A stretch of DNA of 64,000 nt from Umbelopsis isabellina (Eukaryota > Mucoromycota > Umbelopsidomycetes > Umbelopsidales > Umbelopsidaceae), in NCBI GenBank assembly GCA_016758905.1, contig JAEPQZ010000008.1, positions 558,001 through 622,000 of the forward strand, read 5' to 3'. The position numbers and the translations under genes are program-made. The notes beneath the pieces were generated by a model, which made no database searches, was not told the origin of the DNA, and saw only the letters and a list, made by a program, of their open reading frames with translations. Below, one piece after another: positions 22,101-35,099 of this stretch (the first letter of the stretch is position 1; the number at the start of each line of letters is the position of its first letter).

Positions 22101-24246
22101 CGCTTGGTACCTGCGCTTGCGCTTCAATCGCTGCAGTGTTGGATGGGTCGTAAATATTGTAATTTTGTTCTTGATTATTAGTACTACGGCGCAGTCTCAT
22201 ATTATAACTAGGCGCCGACTCGTCATTCTCAGTCTCATCAGTCATCTGAACATCCGGTCTATTTTCAGAATTATTTTGTTCTGTTGTAGTAGATTGTGGA
22301 CCATTCGCAGCAGTAGCTAGTGGTTCGTTATTAGCGTCATTATTAGCGGCAGGTGGTCCAGCAGTGGATGGCCGCCGTGCCGGAGGTGGCTGTACCGGTA
22401 GAGTAGCTTGGTTGTCTGCCTGATTCTCTCTGTGGTTTTCTCTGTTTGGCTGCTGGTTTCCTTGCTCGGCACTAGCCTCACTCTTCTCTTTGATGTCCAC
22501 TGGTAGGTAAAACTTGATTAGTTTCATGCTCTAGTTAGTTCAGTCCGCGTCTTCCTGTACTTACGCGTCAAAGACTTCCACTCATTGGTCTCTTGATCCA
22601 CATACCACACTCGCGCAGTACCATCCATGCAACTGCAAAATGTTCGTTGTTACAACAAAAGTCAAAAGTATGACATCAAAAGAGTGATTTATCTTACCCG
22701 CTGAGGACCTTCTTGCCATCGTGACTGTATGCGATATCCGTGATGCTACCATGATGGCCCTCGAGGTTAGCAACAGGAAGGATGTTAGAAGATTCTAATG
22801 CGGTTAGATCCATGTTTTGCATCAAGCTTGGTCTGCCCTTTTTCTTTGGCCGTCTCAACGCATTGCCGTCCAGCTCACTACCACTGCCACTTTCCATTGC
22901 TTGGGAATTACTATTTAATGAGTAGTCTGTGGTTCGCGTATGACCCTTGAGAGTGGAGAATACATGAACGATGCCATCGTCACCAGCTACGGCAAACTGT
23001 GTTCCTGAGCGATTGAAAGAAGCACATCGTACTTGATCCTTGAGTCTGAAACGACAAGGGAACGTGATTGGTGAATTGGGATTAAAGAATTGCAAGGTTT
23101 TTCGATCCCATTTCCATAATCGCACCATTCCATCCTCGCTTGTTGCCATCAAGTATCTTGTATCGCTCATTGGTGATGGTGAGAAATTTACGGTAGTAAA
23201 GCCTTTCCTCTACAACAGCGAGATGCAAAGGTCAAACAAAAGGTGGTGGAAATGCATAGGGTGCAATGGTTTTTGACTTACGGTTGGGGCTCCTGAAGTG
23301 AGCACAGCGATAGGTCGAAAGTCCTTCATACTCCAAACCCGGATGATACCATCGGTGGAAGTGGTTGCTAGAAGCGTGTTTTCCTCATTCAACGTCAGAT
23401 CGGTAATTTCCTTTTGATGACCTCGCAACGTGTATATGAGATATCCGGTCGTAGCACACCAAATCTTGACCAGGTAATCATCACTTCCAGTAATAACTCG
23501 TAATCCCGCTTTATCGAATGTTACGCAGTAAATCGGAAAGCGATGTCCAAACAACGTAACAAGCTCTTTGTAATACTTTGATACAAACGTAGGCTGACGC
23601 TGGTTTTTGAGGACATTGCCTCCCAGTTCGCGAGCGGTCAACGCCAAGGAAGAGTTAAAAGACGAACGTTTCGGTTGAGTGTATATGTGTTTGGCAAGTC
23701 GTGATTGCGGTGCTCTTGGATTGTATGGTTTTTCGTTATGAACTGACGTGGTTCTCAGCAATGATGCATCCCCATGTCCCAAAAGCGTTGTTGTTCCATG
23801 TCCCGGTGGAGGCAGAAGTGTATCGGTGTGTTGAACAAGCTTTTGCAATAAGTCATGTAAATGAGAACTCGCGATATGAGAGTTACGTGATGTCTAATTT
23901 GAGAAAAATAATGGTTATAAACGTATTGACATTTAACTTGCGACAGTAATACTATCAGAGTTTTGCAATCACTTACAAGCTCGTCGAGGGACAACGGCTG
24001 TGATTCGCCTTTCCAGTTATATCGGCTTGGTAACAAATCAGGGTAATGCTGATTCAATTCTGTGGAGAGAGCTGCTGAAGCTGCTTTACAAGGACCCGAC
24101 GCTAAAAACCGCGCGATAAGGTAGTAAAGCTACAATAGAATCAAGCACGACAATTAGGAATTTCCCTGCAGTTAAATATATATCAAAAAAAAAAAGAGGG
24201 TAACAAGGCAACTAGACATACCTCTGGATTCCATAGTAAGCAACAT
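19102..24246 (-). CDS. PHIP/BRWD-type WD40-repeat and bromodomain protein
   Basis: A multi-exon gene. It starts at 24246 (MLLTMESR, with an alternative Met at 24234) and ends at 19102. The N-terminus has the family layout: a LisH-like helix (LYYLIARFLASGPCKAA) and the LPSRYNWKG linker. It is followed by about eight WD repeats (for example VITGSDDYLVKIW, LLATTSTDGIIRVW, LMATSEDGMVRLW). Acidic and basic low-complexity regions with AT-hook-like RRGRPP/KRGRPRK motifs come next, then the conserved cryptic-Tudor-like region (about 20350-19750). A single bromodomain at the C-terminus ends near FYRHVEAIIDDVEQIRRNA and YN, where the Asn is the acetyl-lysine contact. Animal PHIP/BRWD have two bromodomains and act as chromatin readers and CUL4 adaptors. 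The last exons encode an acidic tail. Function in fungi is inferred. Confidence 0.9.
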
Positions 24247-25887
24247 AGATCAAGCGAGGAAATACGTTAAACAATAGTCTTTTTCTCCTTATGCTAAAGC
24301 CAGGTAGCAACTTTACCTCTGTCAGTCTGCTTTTCCATCAAGAACTTGGCATGCAGTGAGTAAAGAGAAAGGCAACCAAAGCGGGCGCGGTAGTAGGGAC
24401 GTATTATAAAATCAAAGTCCGCTCGTGAAGTCCCATTGGCCTGAACACACTTCTTGACACACTTTTCAAATCTTTTACTTTGGCCACTTTGGACGCAGTG
24501 TTGGTAGTAAGCTATACAGATAGCATGAGAATAGCTCTTAATTTATATGATTTTTATGATACCATGAAAATTTGCTGCTGAACCTGCTGTTGTTCAACCA
24601 TACTAGGTCATCTTTTCATACATTTGATTGTTCCTGGACACATGTCGCGTCCCGAGCGCGTTGAGCATTCTCGCGTTGAATGGTGAATTTTTAAAAGTTT
24701 GGTTAACAAACATGGATGGTTTGTGATTACCCGACTTGAGGCTTACAAATATTATTAGACCGCTATAATGTTGTGAATTTTTTTTTCTTTAGTTCAACAG
24801 TATATCTTGCAAACCGAGAAAATTGGCCCTCTCCATTGAAGTATTTTCAATTATTTTCTCATTTAAAGCCGTTTTCTGCACTTGTCTTTGCCTTTGCCTC
24901 ACAATCAAAACCCACGCTGTCGGTGCTTGAAAAATTTGTCCATAACGGGATAGTGTAACCTACAAGATTTTGGTGACTACAATGACGTCACCATTCGTAT
25001 AGGTTTGCTCCCCTTGAACTTTGGTATATCAATCATGTGCAAGTACAAGTTTAATTGCCTGTGGAACGCGGCAGTGGAACGAAGGCACTCGTGATGGCAA
25101 ATTTTGCTTCACGAAGGCTGCAGAAAAAAGAATCCCCTATCCAGGTTTTGGGTTGTCGAATCTAGCTTGCTGCATATGTTGTGTATCTATAATATTGATT
25201 TGATTTTCGGCTGGAGATAGAAATACAAGATGGCTTGACAGATAAGCGCCGTTGTGGGCTCAAGTTAAATAACGGTGATATGCTATACAGCGAAGCCGAC
25301 ATCCGATAACCACTATCTGTATGTTTTCTATTTCTACATTTGACAGGATGGGGCGTACGAGTCCCTTTCTCTCCACAGTGCGCTCACCATATCGGCTCAT
25401 GTACCGTCAAAGAAGGGAAAAGCCCAGGTTGTACGACATAAAATCGATAGTGTTGCGACTATTGTGGTAACCCGCATGCACCAATGGATGTTCATCATTC
25501 ATGCACCTTAAGGAAAATTGGTTGGTCAGCACTCAGCTACGAAAATCAGGGGAAGAGAGAGAGAGAGAGGGGGGGGGGAGGTAATATGAGCCGATCCATC
25601 AAATAAGCAATGTATACGTGGACGGGCTCACGGCATCATTTTCAAATTGTTTTTTATTGGAATTCATTGATGTTATATACTGTTAACAAATACGCAAAAA
25701 GAGAGTGTGAATAATATGCCGAATGCTGTAACAAAAAAGAAAAACAACAAAAATTAAGAGGTATCTGTGGATGAAGCTATGTACAAGCCGAAAGTATGTG
25801 ACAAAGGGTTGAAATGCGATGAGGATACGAATTATACATATAAAGAAAATCATGAGTGGGGTGGGGTTTTGCGGGAAACCGGACTAA
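24247..25887. other. Intergenic region, no gene seen
   Basis: About 1.6 kb holding the upstream region of the PHIP-like gene and the 3' flank of the inositol kinase gene. It contains a (GA)n tract running into a G run at about 25555-25580. Short plus-strand open frames (24773-24958, 25021-25203) have no supporting features. Confidence 0.5.
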
Positions 25888-27183
25888 TCATGCATGATAC
25901 TGTTCCTGCATTCGATCCAAGATATCAAGCAAAGTGTGCAAACCGAGGATGTAACCTTGATCGGGTTGATCAGGATCAGACGGCGGATAGGTCATGTCGT
26001 TGACAGCGGAATGCATTTCTTCGTCCAACACAGTATGTGCAAAATCAATCATGCGAATATCAATTTCAGAATCGGCCAAGGAATCGCCATCGTATATCAC
26101 GAGCAAACTGGACCCAAAAAAGCGGTAGGCTGGTAATTGCATGATTGAGTGTAACAGCAGTTTGAGTTTACGTTGCAACATCGATACATGATGGATCAGG
26201 ATTTGGTTGCCGTCATGTAAGAAATCAATGATATGTTGTTCAAATGATTGTGCGGTTAATTTGCGACCAGCGTACTTGTTTTCAAATTTGAAATCACCGG
26301 TGTTTGGTTTAAACATCTATACAACCAGAAGAAAAAAAAAAAAAAGGTTAGGATTTAAAGGGAAATTAAAAGTAAACCATTCATTATCCACACGTGCCTG
26401 CATGCCACAAATCCTGACTCCAAGTAATGCGCTCGTGGACGTTTGGCATTTTCTGGTTTGACTCAACATTTTAGTCTTTGTGCAATCTACTCCATATTGC
26501 CTTGTTCCCATTTTCAAGTCCAAAATACATGGTGTCTTGAGCCCCTCGGTTAAATCTTGTATGACCACAAAATGCTGTTGATGACTTGCATTAGTTTTCA
26601 CACTGGGTGGTACAATCGAAGGTGTTGGCGCTGAAGGAGCGGATGACCAGCCAGACACCGGATCTTGATAAGGTGGTGCTGAAGACGTCCCTGAAGACAT
26701 TGTAAAATCATGAACATCTTCATCATCGTCCTCCTCTTCACCATCGTCACATGAGAGTTCCGGGGACGACGCCAAAGGGGAATCTTCATGTGCAGTAGGC
26801 GGCGAAGGCAAATGGGCATTTTGGCCCCACGTTTGCTCTTGTTGAAAATGACGCCCTGTCAAGGCTTGAGAGTCAATGACCTGATGAAGTAACAACTCTT
26901 GTAATTTTGATTTAGAAGACATATCGGATATGACATGCTGATTATTATCAAAATCAATATGGGGCATATTATATTGATTATAGGTAACGTTGATAGTGCC
27001 ATAGTAATTGGGAGTAAATGCTTTCAATGCCGGTGTCAATTGCGAGTACATTTGAATCTCACGGGGAGAACTCTCTTTGCAAATGACACCTGAGCACACA
27101 CGAAAGATAGACACATGCCCACCGACTTTATGATCGAATGGTAGTAAGGGTATTGCCATAGAAATGTAGCCCTGGCCAGGCAT
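25888..27183 (-). CDS. Inositol hexakisphosphate kinase (Kcs1/IP6K family)
   Basis: Two exons, 27183-26392 and 26316-25888, give 406 aa with closed phase. The diagnostic inositol-binding PxxxDxKxG motif is present (PCILDLKMGTRQYG, near residue 220). The adjacent CTKTKMLSQTRKCQTSTS and GVRICGMQ segments, the SSLLVIYDGD strand and the metal-binding DFAHT near the end also match. These enzymes make the pyrophosphate 5-PP-InsP5 (IP7), a phosphate and energy signal. At about 400 aa it is the short, animal-like size rather than the ~1000-aa yeast Kcs1. An acidic insert (EEEDDDEDVHDF) lies between the ATP-binding N-lobe and the catalytic motif. The acceptor is preceded by a long T tract. IPMK is a less likely alternative because the SSLLVIYDG block is IP6K-like. 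Confidence 0.92.
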
Positions 27184-28847
27184 GATTAGTTTCTGTATTT
27201 TAGGGGAATAAACGGTAAAAAGAGAAAAAAGGAAATTGACAGTATATTGGAAGGGAAAGAAAGAAAGAAAGAAAGAAAAAAACTCAGTATTAAGTTTTGC
27301 TCGAAATTTTCGCACCCCATTTTATTTGCCAATTTTGGCTACTCCAATGTCATCAATTGGCCCCGTCGGTTGCTCAACAGGGCTATGGGCCAGCATGTCA
27401 CAGAATGCATGTTGGCCAGACAGACATTGTAAACTAATTGTAATGTTACTAACTGCTAGTGGTTCTAGTATCAAGATGTTGGTATGGTCAACCAAACCAA
27501 ACCAAACCATACCATACCATACGGCGTGATCACCAATAATACAGTTCCTATTTTAATGTCTTAGATGTCTCACCGGCCTGGCCAATCTGGCTGGCTCCAA
27601 ATATTCGCAATGTGTCCTGTGCATAGCCCCACTTCACTTGCCAGTACCTTTTTCAGTCTCAGAATAATAGCGCAGTCATCAATTCACCTTCAATTAAAGT
27701 GCCTCACAGCTAAACGCATGGGACGTGAATTAAGTATTGTCAAATCAAGCCATATCCGTTCAAAGTGTTCACATAGAAAATAAATCAAATTTTAAGGAGA
27801 TGAAATCCTATTTATTTGAGGACTTGGCGGCCCGTCCTCCCTAATGATTTTTGTATCCCATCCATAATTTGAAATAAATTTTTGACCCTCGAGGCAGTGG
27901 CACAGCAAACATGTCTGATTCATCTATTTTAGTCCAAACCAGGCATCAGCTTTATGCTGTATACATATGCACGAATATACATGTTTCAACATTTATGATA
28001 TTGCCGCTCGCTCGCTCGCTCGCTCGCTAAGCATGGGCTGTGAGTGCATACAAACCTGTCCATTCATGCAAAAGAGTGTAGCAATGTCTTTCGACTAGAC
28101 ATGGGTTTACCACCAGTTGATAAACCGTTTTCAGTTTTGTCATAATGAATACACTGTTTGTAAAATATAAGTACGGTCAATGAGCTACCAAGTGCACGTA
28201 TTGTATAAACTTTGTTTGTTTTTCCCATCATGCATGGCAAAAAGATCTATGGCATATCAGGATACTGTAGATTATATTCTTAGCCAGATGTTTACTCATC
28301 AATAGGATGCAATTGTTGAGACGCCTAGCTGGCTCTAATAAGGAACTTTGTGGTGTGGTGTGCTCTGCTAGACCCCTAGATTTATTAGGCATGAAATTGT
28401 GCTACTGTCAGACTGTCGTGTCAGTGTCAGAGTGTGGTCTGGTGTGGTGTGGCTGTCAGACTAGAGTTGGTAATTACACATGTTTTGATCGTATCTGCTG
28501 ATGATTAGGATGTCATGTACCAATAGCCACGATTGTATATAGGCATGGTCTATCTTTCAATATTGTAAATATTTCAATTACCTGCAAGCACTTGACCCAC
28601 TTAGTCAACCAGGCGGCGGGATTGCCTTATCTGATGCTTTCCACAGAACAAAGTCATCTATACAGATGATGCAAATCATAGAAGCTGCACATGCGTTCTA
28701 TTGCATTCGATATAGAATCCTCTTTTCTTTTCTTTTTTTTTTTCTTTTTTCTTTTTTAAATACAACGGCAGAGGATTAGCTAGGAAACATAGATCCCTCA
28801 AGCCTATATTTTATTGTATTATGCTATGGAACAATTGCTCCTTTTGT
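27184..28847. other. Intergenic region with several microsatellites
   Basis: No gene is supported. Simple repeats are (GAAA)n at about 27255-27282, CCAAA/CCATA units at about 27492-27522, (GCTC)n at about 28004-28029 and a pyrimidine tract at about 28720-28757. The last lies just beyond the 3' end of the Get1 gene. Confidence 0.6.
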
Positions 28848-29655
28848 TTATTGAGCCTTCTTTTCCTTCTCCTCCGTTGTGGTTGGCTGCTCCATCAATT
28901 TAGCCTTAACAAAGTCATTAGCCAATGAACCTAATGTCTTGCATACACGTCGACATGCCGAGAACCAGACAACAACGCTGACGGACCCTTTTGGATGGAA
29001 TAGAAATAATCAGATGGAAATCCAATCAAAGCCTGAAATAGGCATAACCCCAGTAATATGTTACCTTTCGGAGCAAACGGCATGCTCAATAGCCATCCAG
29101 CGGGCCCAAACCAACCATATGGCAGATAGAACACTGGACTTTTTCTAAACCACATCACCATGATGACTTGCAAGCCGTGAACCATAAAGTACAAGACACC
29201 TTTGACCTTGACCTCAAATTGCGCTCGGCTGGAAGCAATCTCTTGATCTAGAATATCGACAGGCAAGGTAAACAATGAGTTGGGCATATCACACACACAC
29301 ACCAGCAGTGGCGAACCCTTACTTGTCTTCTCCAGTTTCTCAGTAGTGCCGTCGAACTTCCGGCGAATCTTTGCCCACTTTGCAAACTCATCCTGCGAGC
29401 TGGTCTGTGACATTTCGGATCGCAACTGAAGCACCTGCTTTCGTAGTTTACGTTGGCGAACAACCGCCTCATTTGTACTGACCTTGCAGTACAGATCGTA
29501 TGTCTGGTATGTTGGTGGTCAGGATACTAGCAGACCAATGTGGTGATTTTTAGAGATTTGAAATGACTTACCAGAGCGGTTATATAAGCATATCCCAGCC
29601 ATAAGATGGATTCTGTTATGATAACCAGTAATAAAATGAACGTAGCAAGCAGCAT
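28848..29655 (-). CDS. GET1: Get1/WRB-type subunit of the tail-anchored protein insertase
   Basis: The first exon (29655-29572) encodes a hydrophobic N-terminal segment (MLLATFILLLVIITESILWL). Exon 2 encodes the cytosolic coiled coil that captures Get3 (YDLYCK, RKLRKQVLQLRSEMSQTS, FAKWAKIRRKFDG). Later exons give the second and third membrane segments (VHGLQVIMVMWF and KGSVSVVVWF) with the family PFAPKG motif. The last intron needs the acceptor before GGTCCGTCAGCG, which restores the Get1-like end and the lysine-rich tail KEKKAQ. The product is about 195 aa. Get1 with Get2 receives tail-anchored proteins from Get3 at the ER. Many clients, such as SNAREs, need it. Confidence 0.92.
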
Positions 29656-30094
29656 TATTTTGTCAAATGTGTGGAAGGTCAAAAGACGGTCATATGAAGA
29701 TCGCTATGCTTGGACACTTTGATGTATGAGATTGGTTTACGAAATTGCATCAACCTTTTTATTGAATAAAACGACTACGGACATGTTATCTGGCTATACT
29801 TTGGCACCCGATTAAGCGCGTCTTAACATTTTCCCTTGGTCATTACAAATGATCGCGGCTGTCCAACGGTAGGTAGCTTTTACACGGGCAAATTCGGGCA
29901 CAAAGTGACGCATCGGGGCATGGATTTTCAATCAGATGCTGTAATTTTTTGCTTTTATAATTATTTTGGCATTTTTTCTTTCCTCCATTTTGTTTCTCTT
30001 CCCCGCATTTCGGCATAAGCCTTCTTAAACTCACTGCATTGCTAGTATAAAAGCACACCACCACCCACTCTCTACTCAACTGGCCTGACCGCAA
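29656..30094 (+). promoter_or_regulatory. Divergent intergenic region with TATA box for MDM34
   Basis: TATAAAAG lies at about 30047-30054, some 45 bp before the Mdm34 ATG at 30095, on the plus strand. The left part must hold the Get1 promoter. Nothing else was seen. Confidence 0.55.
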
Positions 30095-31886
30095 ATGGCA
30101 TTCAGATTCAACTGGCCTCAGTTCGACGCAGAGTTCTACGATGAGGCTAAAAGTCAGCTGGAAGTAGCTCTGAACAAAGGAAACAAGCCAAAGAACATTG
30201 TAGACCACATCACCGTCAAAGAGCTTGACATGGGCACTCTGGTAATTTTACAGAACCAACTGTTCACACTGTCAGACACTATACTAAAACTCAATACAAA
30301 TTGATAGCCTCCTGAATTGGAGATCTTAGAGATTGGCGAGTTGGCCACCGACAAATTCCGTGGTATATTCAAACTAACCTATAGTGGAGATGCTTATATT
30401 GTGCTGCAGACAAAAGTGCAGGTATTGTAATTTAAAAATTTATTTTGGGTCAACTTCTAGACCCTGGCCAGTTTGTAAATTACATTTAATAACAAGTTAT
30501 TATTTTTAATGGCAGGCCAACCCTATGCACGCTAAGCGCAATCAGCTTCCACGCCACGCTCGCCCTGGAATATTAGCAGCCGATCAGCCGTTGGTGGTAC
30601 CCATGCTTTTGAGAATTAGCGACCTCAAATTACGCGGTATTGTAGTGTTGGTTGTCTCAAAAACCAAAGGCATTACGTTGGTGTTTAAAAACGATCCATT
30701 GGAAAACATTTTGATTAGCTCCACGTTTGATAGCGTGAGCAGCGTGCGAAACTTTTTGCAAAGGGAAATCGAAAAACAGATTAGAACAATGTTTCAAGAG
30801 GATTTGCCAGTGATGATTCATAATTTAAGTTTACGGTATATCAACAAGGAGGAAGAAGAAAAGCGAAGACAAGAACTATTGAAACGACAAGCTCCTCCTT
30901 CTCCACCCATGTCCATTCGCTCAGGCATGAGATTACCCAGCCAATATGATACAATGTCTATGCCTGAATTATCTCCTCCAGTTCCGTCATCACGTACTGG
31001 CCGTACACGATCGGAAGATGACCTGGCATCCTTTGCCGGTTATCTTTCGGAAGGTCATCCTGCCATCTATCGACCCCAGCACGAGTTTGCTTCATTTGGT
31101 GATCTGCACTATAATGATGTTGCTAAAACGGCAGAGTATGCTCGTTCTCTGGATGGTACTTCAACACTCAATTATGATGATTATTCGCGCAACACGTCCT
31201 CAATGCGATCAACCCATTACATGGGTTATGAAGGTTCTCTACCTCCACAATATGTTGACCAACAACAAGATATTTGCTCAGAAGTACTTTCAGAAGATGG
31301 TTCACTCGTTTTTGGTCCTTCATCATCCAACTCCGTGGCATTCGAGGACTACTCACCTTCCGATGAATATGGTTCGTTAGCACTGGACCAGTTTGGGCTT
31401 ACACCTGTTACTCTCCTATTGCCGCAAGATCAAGAAATTGTTCTGCAGCCATCGGAGAACGCTATGGCTGCTAAATTAGCCCAGCTGGCCTGTGCTAACC
31501 ACACCATCTCCCCTTTCACACCAAGTTTAGATCATTACACATATCGTAGCCTGCCGCACACCGTCAAAAGAAATGGCCACGCTATACCCAACAAGAAAAA
31601 GATACCCAAGCGTAGAATCATTCGTTATTCTACTCCACAATCAGAGAAGAATGAACCAAAGAGTCCAACTGAAAGTGAAGGTTCAGTGTCATGGGAACGA
31701 AGGGCATCTCCCCCACTCCAATCTCCTACAGCTTCTGTTTCACAACCGCTTCACGCTAGACCGCCTGCTCTTTCACCATATCTTGCCACACGTTTAAGCA
31801 GGAGTCTTTCCGATCCTCATCAACATGTACAGTACCACATGCCAAGTATTGAAAGCGTCGCCAACCAAGGGGTATTGAGAGGATAA
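30095..31886 (+). CDS. MDM34: Mdm34, outer-membrane subunit of the ERMES ER-mitochondria tether
   Basis: Exons 30095-30241, 30308-30421 and 30516-31886 close in phase to 543 aa. The N-terminal SMP lipid-transfer domain (about 1-195) carries the family marks [35 protein letters not shown] and [21 protein letters not shown], and ends with [21 protein letters not shown]. The rest is a Ser/Pro-rich, probably disordered region (about 200-543) containing a basic patch ([17 protein letters not shown]). Mdm34 joins Mmm1, Mdm10 and Mdm12 to move phospholipids between ER and mitochondria. Its presence fits a fungus, since ERMES is absent from animals. Confidence 0.95.
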
Positions 31887-32226
31887 AAACTATTCTCTCA
31901 AATGTCCTTTTGTTAAGCGAACCAGTTCGCTTTCCCTACCCCCATAAAAACAACCAACCAATTACCTGATTTTGTTGCTATCTCTCTGTACATGCTTCTG
32001 CGATAAACAGGCCCTTGTGAAATGTGATATACTAATTTAAATAAAACGGTGTTTTTATACACGTCAAAACTATTGTTGAAAGCCCATTGATTGATTTCAG
32101 GCACAAACACACATTCACACATGAGATATTGATTTTGTGACGTTGGCCCATTCTACTCAAATCGTCTCGCCCCCCATAAGTCTCAACCCGAATTCTTTCC
32201 AATCCTTCTGCCTTTTCACACTACCA

Positions 32227-35099
32227 ATGTCCCATAATCTGGTAGCAGTGTGGGACTATGTTGCTGAGGGAGAGTACGAGCTGTCTTTCAAGCAAGGCGA
32301 CAAGATAAAACTGCTTGAGCGACACAATGATGACTGGTGAGTTGTGCCGCCGTCGTGGACCTGCCTTGCGGCATTGATTAACTGACCATACTAAACCTCC
32401 TTTTTGCTGGTCCTTAGGTGGGAAGGTACAGCTGGATGCTTGTTGTCACCAGCTCCTTTTGACATTGGACGCTAACTTTGATTGCAGGAGAGCTCGATGA
32501 CCAAATAGGATTTTTCCCGGCGAACAGAACCCGTTTGGAGGGAGACGAACCTGGTAAGTTTGAGCCTTTAACTTTTCCACATACAGCCGGCCCAACTTGC
32601 TTATGTTTATTCCCCAAGACTATGATCAGCAAGACACGGCGGATACAGACAGCTTCGTTGAGGTATTATAATAGCAAGCCGCGATATTTCTATCTTTACA
32701 TGGCCCTTTTCATTTATGCTGAATTGAAACTGTATTAGGCACCGATCATACCTACCAAATCCGACTTGGTTCTTTCCAACACAGAGACTGCACCGCCGTC
32801 TAGCTATGTTCAGCCCACCGAATCGCTATCAAACGTCACGTCATCACAGGAACCTCTCTCTCAAAGCGAGCAATCGTCCACGGCAGACACTCTGCCACGC
32901 AGCCATTCTAACGCATCATCTTCATCGGGCCGACTTCGTTCACATCGCCAAGCCGTCTATTATGAAGAAGTACCATTTATTGAAGAAGATGATTATTCAC
33001 AAAACGATTCAGAAACTCAAGACGACTATGAGCCATCTGACTCGGTTGATTCAAAAAAGCTTGATGTCATCCCGGCTTCTCCTAAATCACAGACATCTGA
33101 CATAGCTCCTCCTGAAGCGTATGGGCTTCCACCTGGTTGGCAAGCTGCATATGGTGAGTAGAAGGGCATTATGGAACATTGGCATAAGGTGGTAATAACA
33201 TGTAATAATGTGGGGTTTGTTGTTTAGATGAAGCCGGATCGGTTTATTATTTTAATGAAATAACTAACGAATCTCGCTGGGAGCGTCCGAGTTTCGACGA
33301 TTCTGCTAATACCCAAGCTGCGGCTGATGAGTTGGCACAACTGCGAATTGCACAGGTTCAGAGCCCACAGGAACTAGATAATCAGGAAGTGCTAGACCAG
33401 ACCTTGAAAGGTTTAGATGAGAGCGAACTGAAAAAATTGGAATTAGATAATATCTCTGAGGAAAATGCTAAACGAAGGACTGTTGTGCAAATGAAGATGA
33501 TTGCTCAAAAGGAAGATGGTGGCAAGTTGTCTTCATGGAAAACGTACGTGTGTGTATTATGCTGCGGATACTTGTTATTTTTCAAGGACACCCATGGCAA
33601 AAGCAAGGTATGTCGTATGACTTTACTTAGACCCGACCTCCCCAGTAAACAGTCGACTTATCCATATATCCATACACTATTTCACAGAAATCATCTAAAC
33701 CAAATACACCGGTGGGCTCATTCGATCTGGAAACTTGTCAAATCGAGCCAGCTGGTAAACAAGATACCAAGCGAAAATATACTATTCTCATTACCACCCC
33801 TACTAGCATCACATTGTACCTTCAACTACCGAACGACAAGGAGCTATCATCTTGGTTAGACGGTGTGATGCGTGATCTCATTTCTCGCAAAGAAGGCAGA
33901 TACGACGAAACGGAGTTGCTGGCGCTGCTGAAGAAACTGACATCCAATTCGCGCAACATGAAAGTTAATCAAAAATTACAAGGCTCCCGAAGTGGCAAAA
34001 GTGGCAGTAATAAAGGTGAGGCGTCAACACATTGGTTGAGTGGCGGGAGGGAGCATACGCTAAGCACATCTGCTAACTCGTATAAACAACTAGATAATAA
34101 TGACGCTGGCGAAGATCGCTTTAGCAAATCCAGTTCCCGCGGTAACCTGCATGGTAATAAAGGAGACGAAAAGGCCAAGGCAAGAGGCGGCTGGTTCACC
34201 AAGTCTGGCCGAAATGATAAACCATCACACGATATCGTGTTGGCTACACCCGAGCCAGGCGATGTATTTGGTGGCCATATAACCAACCAAATTAGCGATC
34301 CCCATCGCGATATACCAGAAGTTGTTCGAATATGTATTGAACAAGTCGATGCGCGAGGTGAGCGATATCCCCTGTTATATGATATATGAAATATTGGGAG
34401 AACGGTCAAGGATGATCATGTCAGGTTCTAACCCATCAATACGTCTTGCAGGCTTGGATAGTGTCGGTATCTACCGATTGTCTGGACCAGCGGCAACCAT
34501 ACAAAAATACCGAACTCAATTTAATAACCGTAAGTGCTCGCGTTCTCCTAATTATTATTTGGTCGTTTATCATTGCTCACTCAAAATCTCCCATTATTTC
34601 AGACGAAGCGGTCAATTTGTCTCAGGAACAGGATATCAATGTTGCGACGGGCTTGCTCAAGCTGTATTTTCGTGAACTGAAAGATCCGTTGCTCACGTAT
34701 AAATACTACGAAAGCTATCTGGATGCGGCACGTATTCCCGATTATGATGAGCGCATGTTCACCATAAAATCATTAATTCATGTGCTTCCGCCCGTGAACT
34801 ACCACACACTGGAATATCTAATGCGGCATTTGAACCGCGTGGCAGCACATAGCCAAGAGAACAAGATGGAGGCTTCGAACCTGTCATTGATTTTCTCCGT
34901 TGGTCTCCTCCGTTCAATTCAAGAAGACTTGAGCAGCATCATCCATGCTGACCTTGTAAATACCGTGGTGGAAGCTGTAATCCTTCAAGTGGATTGGTTT
35001 TTTGAGGATGACGACGATGACGAACAGGAGGCTGAAGAGCATCAACGGCAACAGCAACCTGATTTGCTCACTGGCGAAGAAGAAAGCGTTCTTTCTTGA
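32227..35099 (+). CDS. SH3-WW-PH-RhoGAP protein
   Basis: Nine exons with closed phases (32227-32336, 32418-32425, 32488-32553, 32619-32662, 32739-33153, 33228-33607, 33688-34357, 34452-34529, 34603-35099) give 755 aa. Domains run in order: SH3 (about 1-60, AVWDYVAEGEYELSF, DDWWEGELDDQIGFFPAN), a Ser-rich linker, WW (about 195-225, LPPGWQAAYDEAGSVYYFN and RWERP) and PH (about 275-400). The RhoGAP domain (about 480-720) has the arginine finger in VGIYRLSG and LLKLYFRELKDPLL. The architecture equals animal ARHGAP12/15/27. It should switch off Rho-family GTPases (Rho1, Cdc42 or Rac) at membranes. The tail is acidic and Gln-rich. The SH3 domain is built across an 8-nt microexon. Confidence 0.93.
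32418..32425 (+). other. 8-nt microexon in the SH3 domain
   Basis: Between a donor at 32337 and an acceptor at 32487 only GTGGGAAG, flanked by AG and GT, restores the frame. It supplies the second Trp and the Glu of the SH3 signature DDWWEGEL. Direct joining of the outer exons would hit a stop codon within five codons. Confidence 0.85.

Noticed and set aside
24773-25203. Two ~60-residue plus-strand open frames upstream of the PHIP-like gene
   Set aside because: Short, Phe/Ser-rich or low-information, with no supporting signals.
28004-28029. (GCTC)n repeat as a possible CRISPR or telomere-like array
   Set aside because: It is a plain tetranucleotide microsatellite with no spacers and no telomeric unit.
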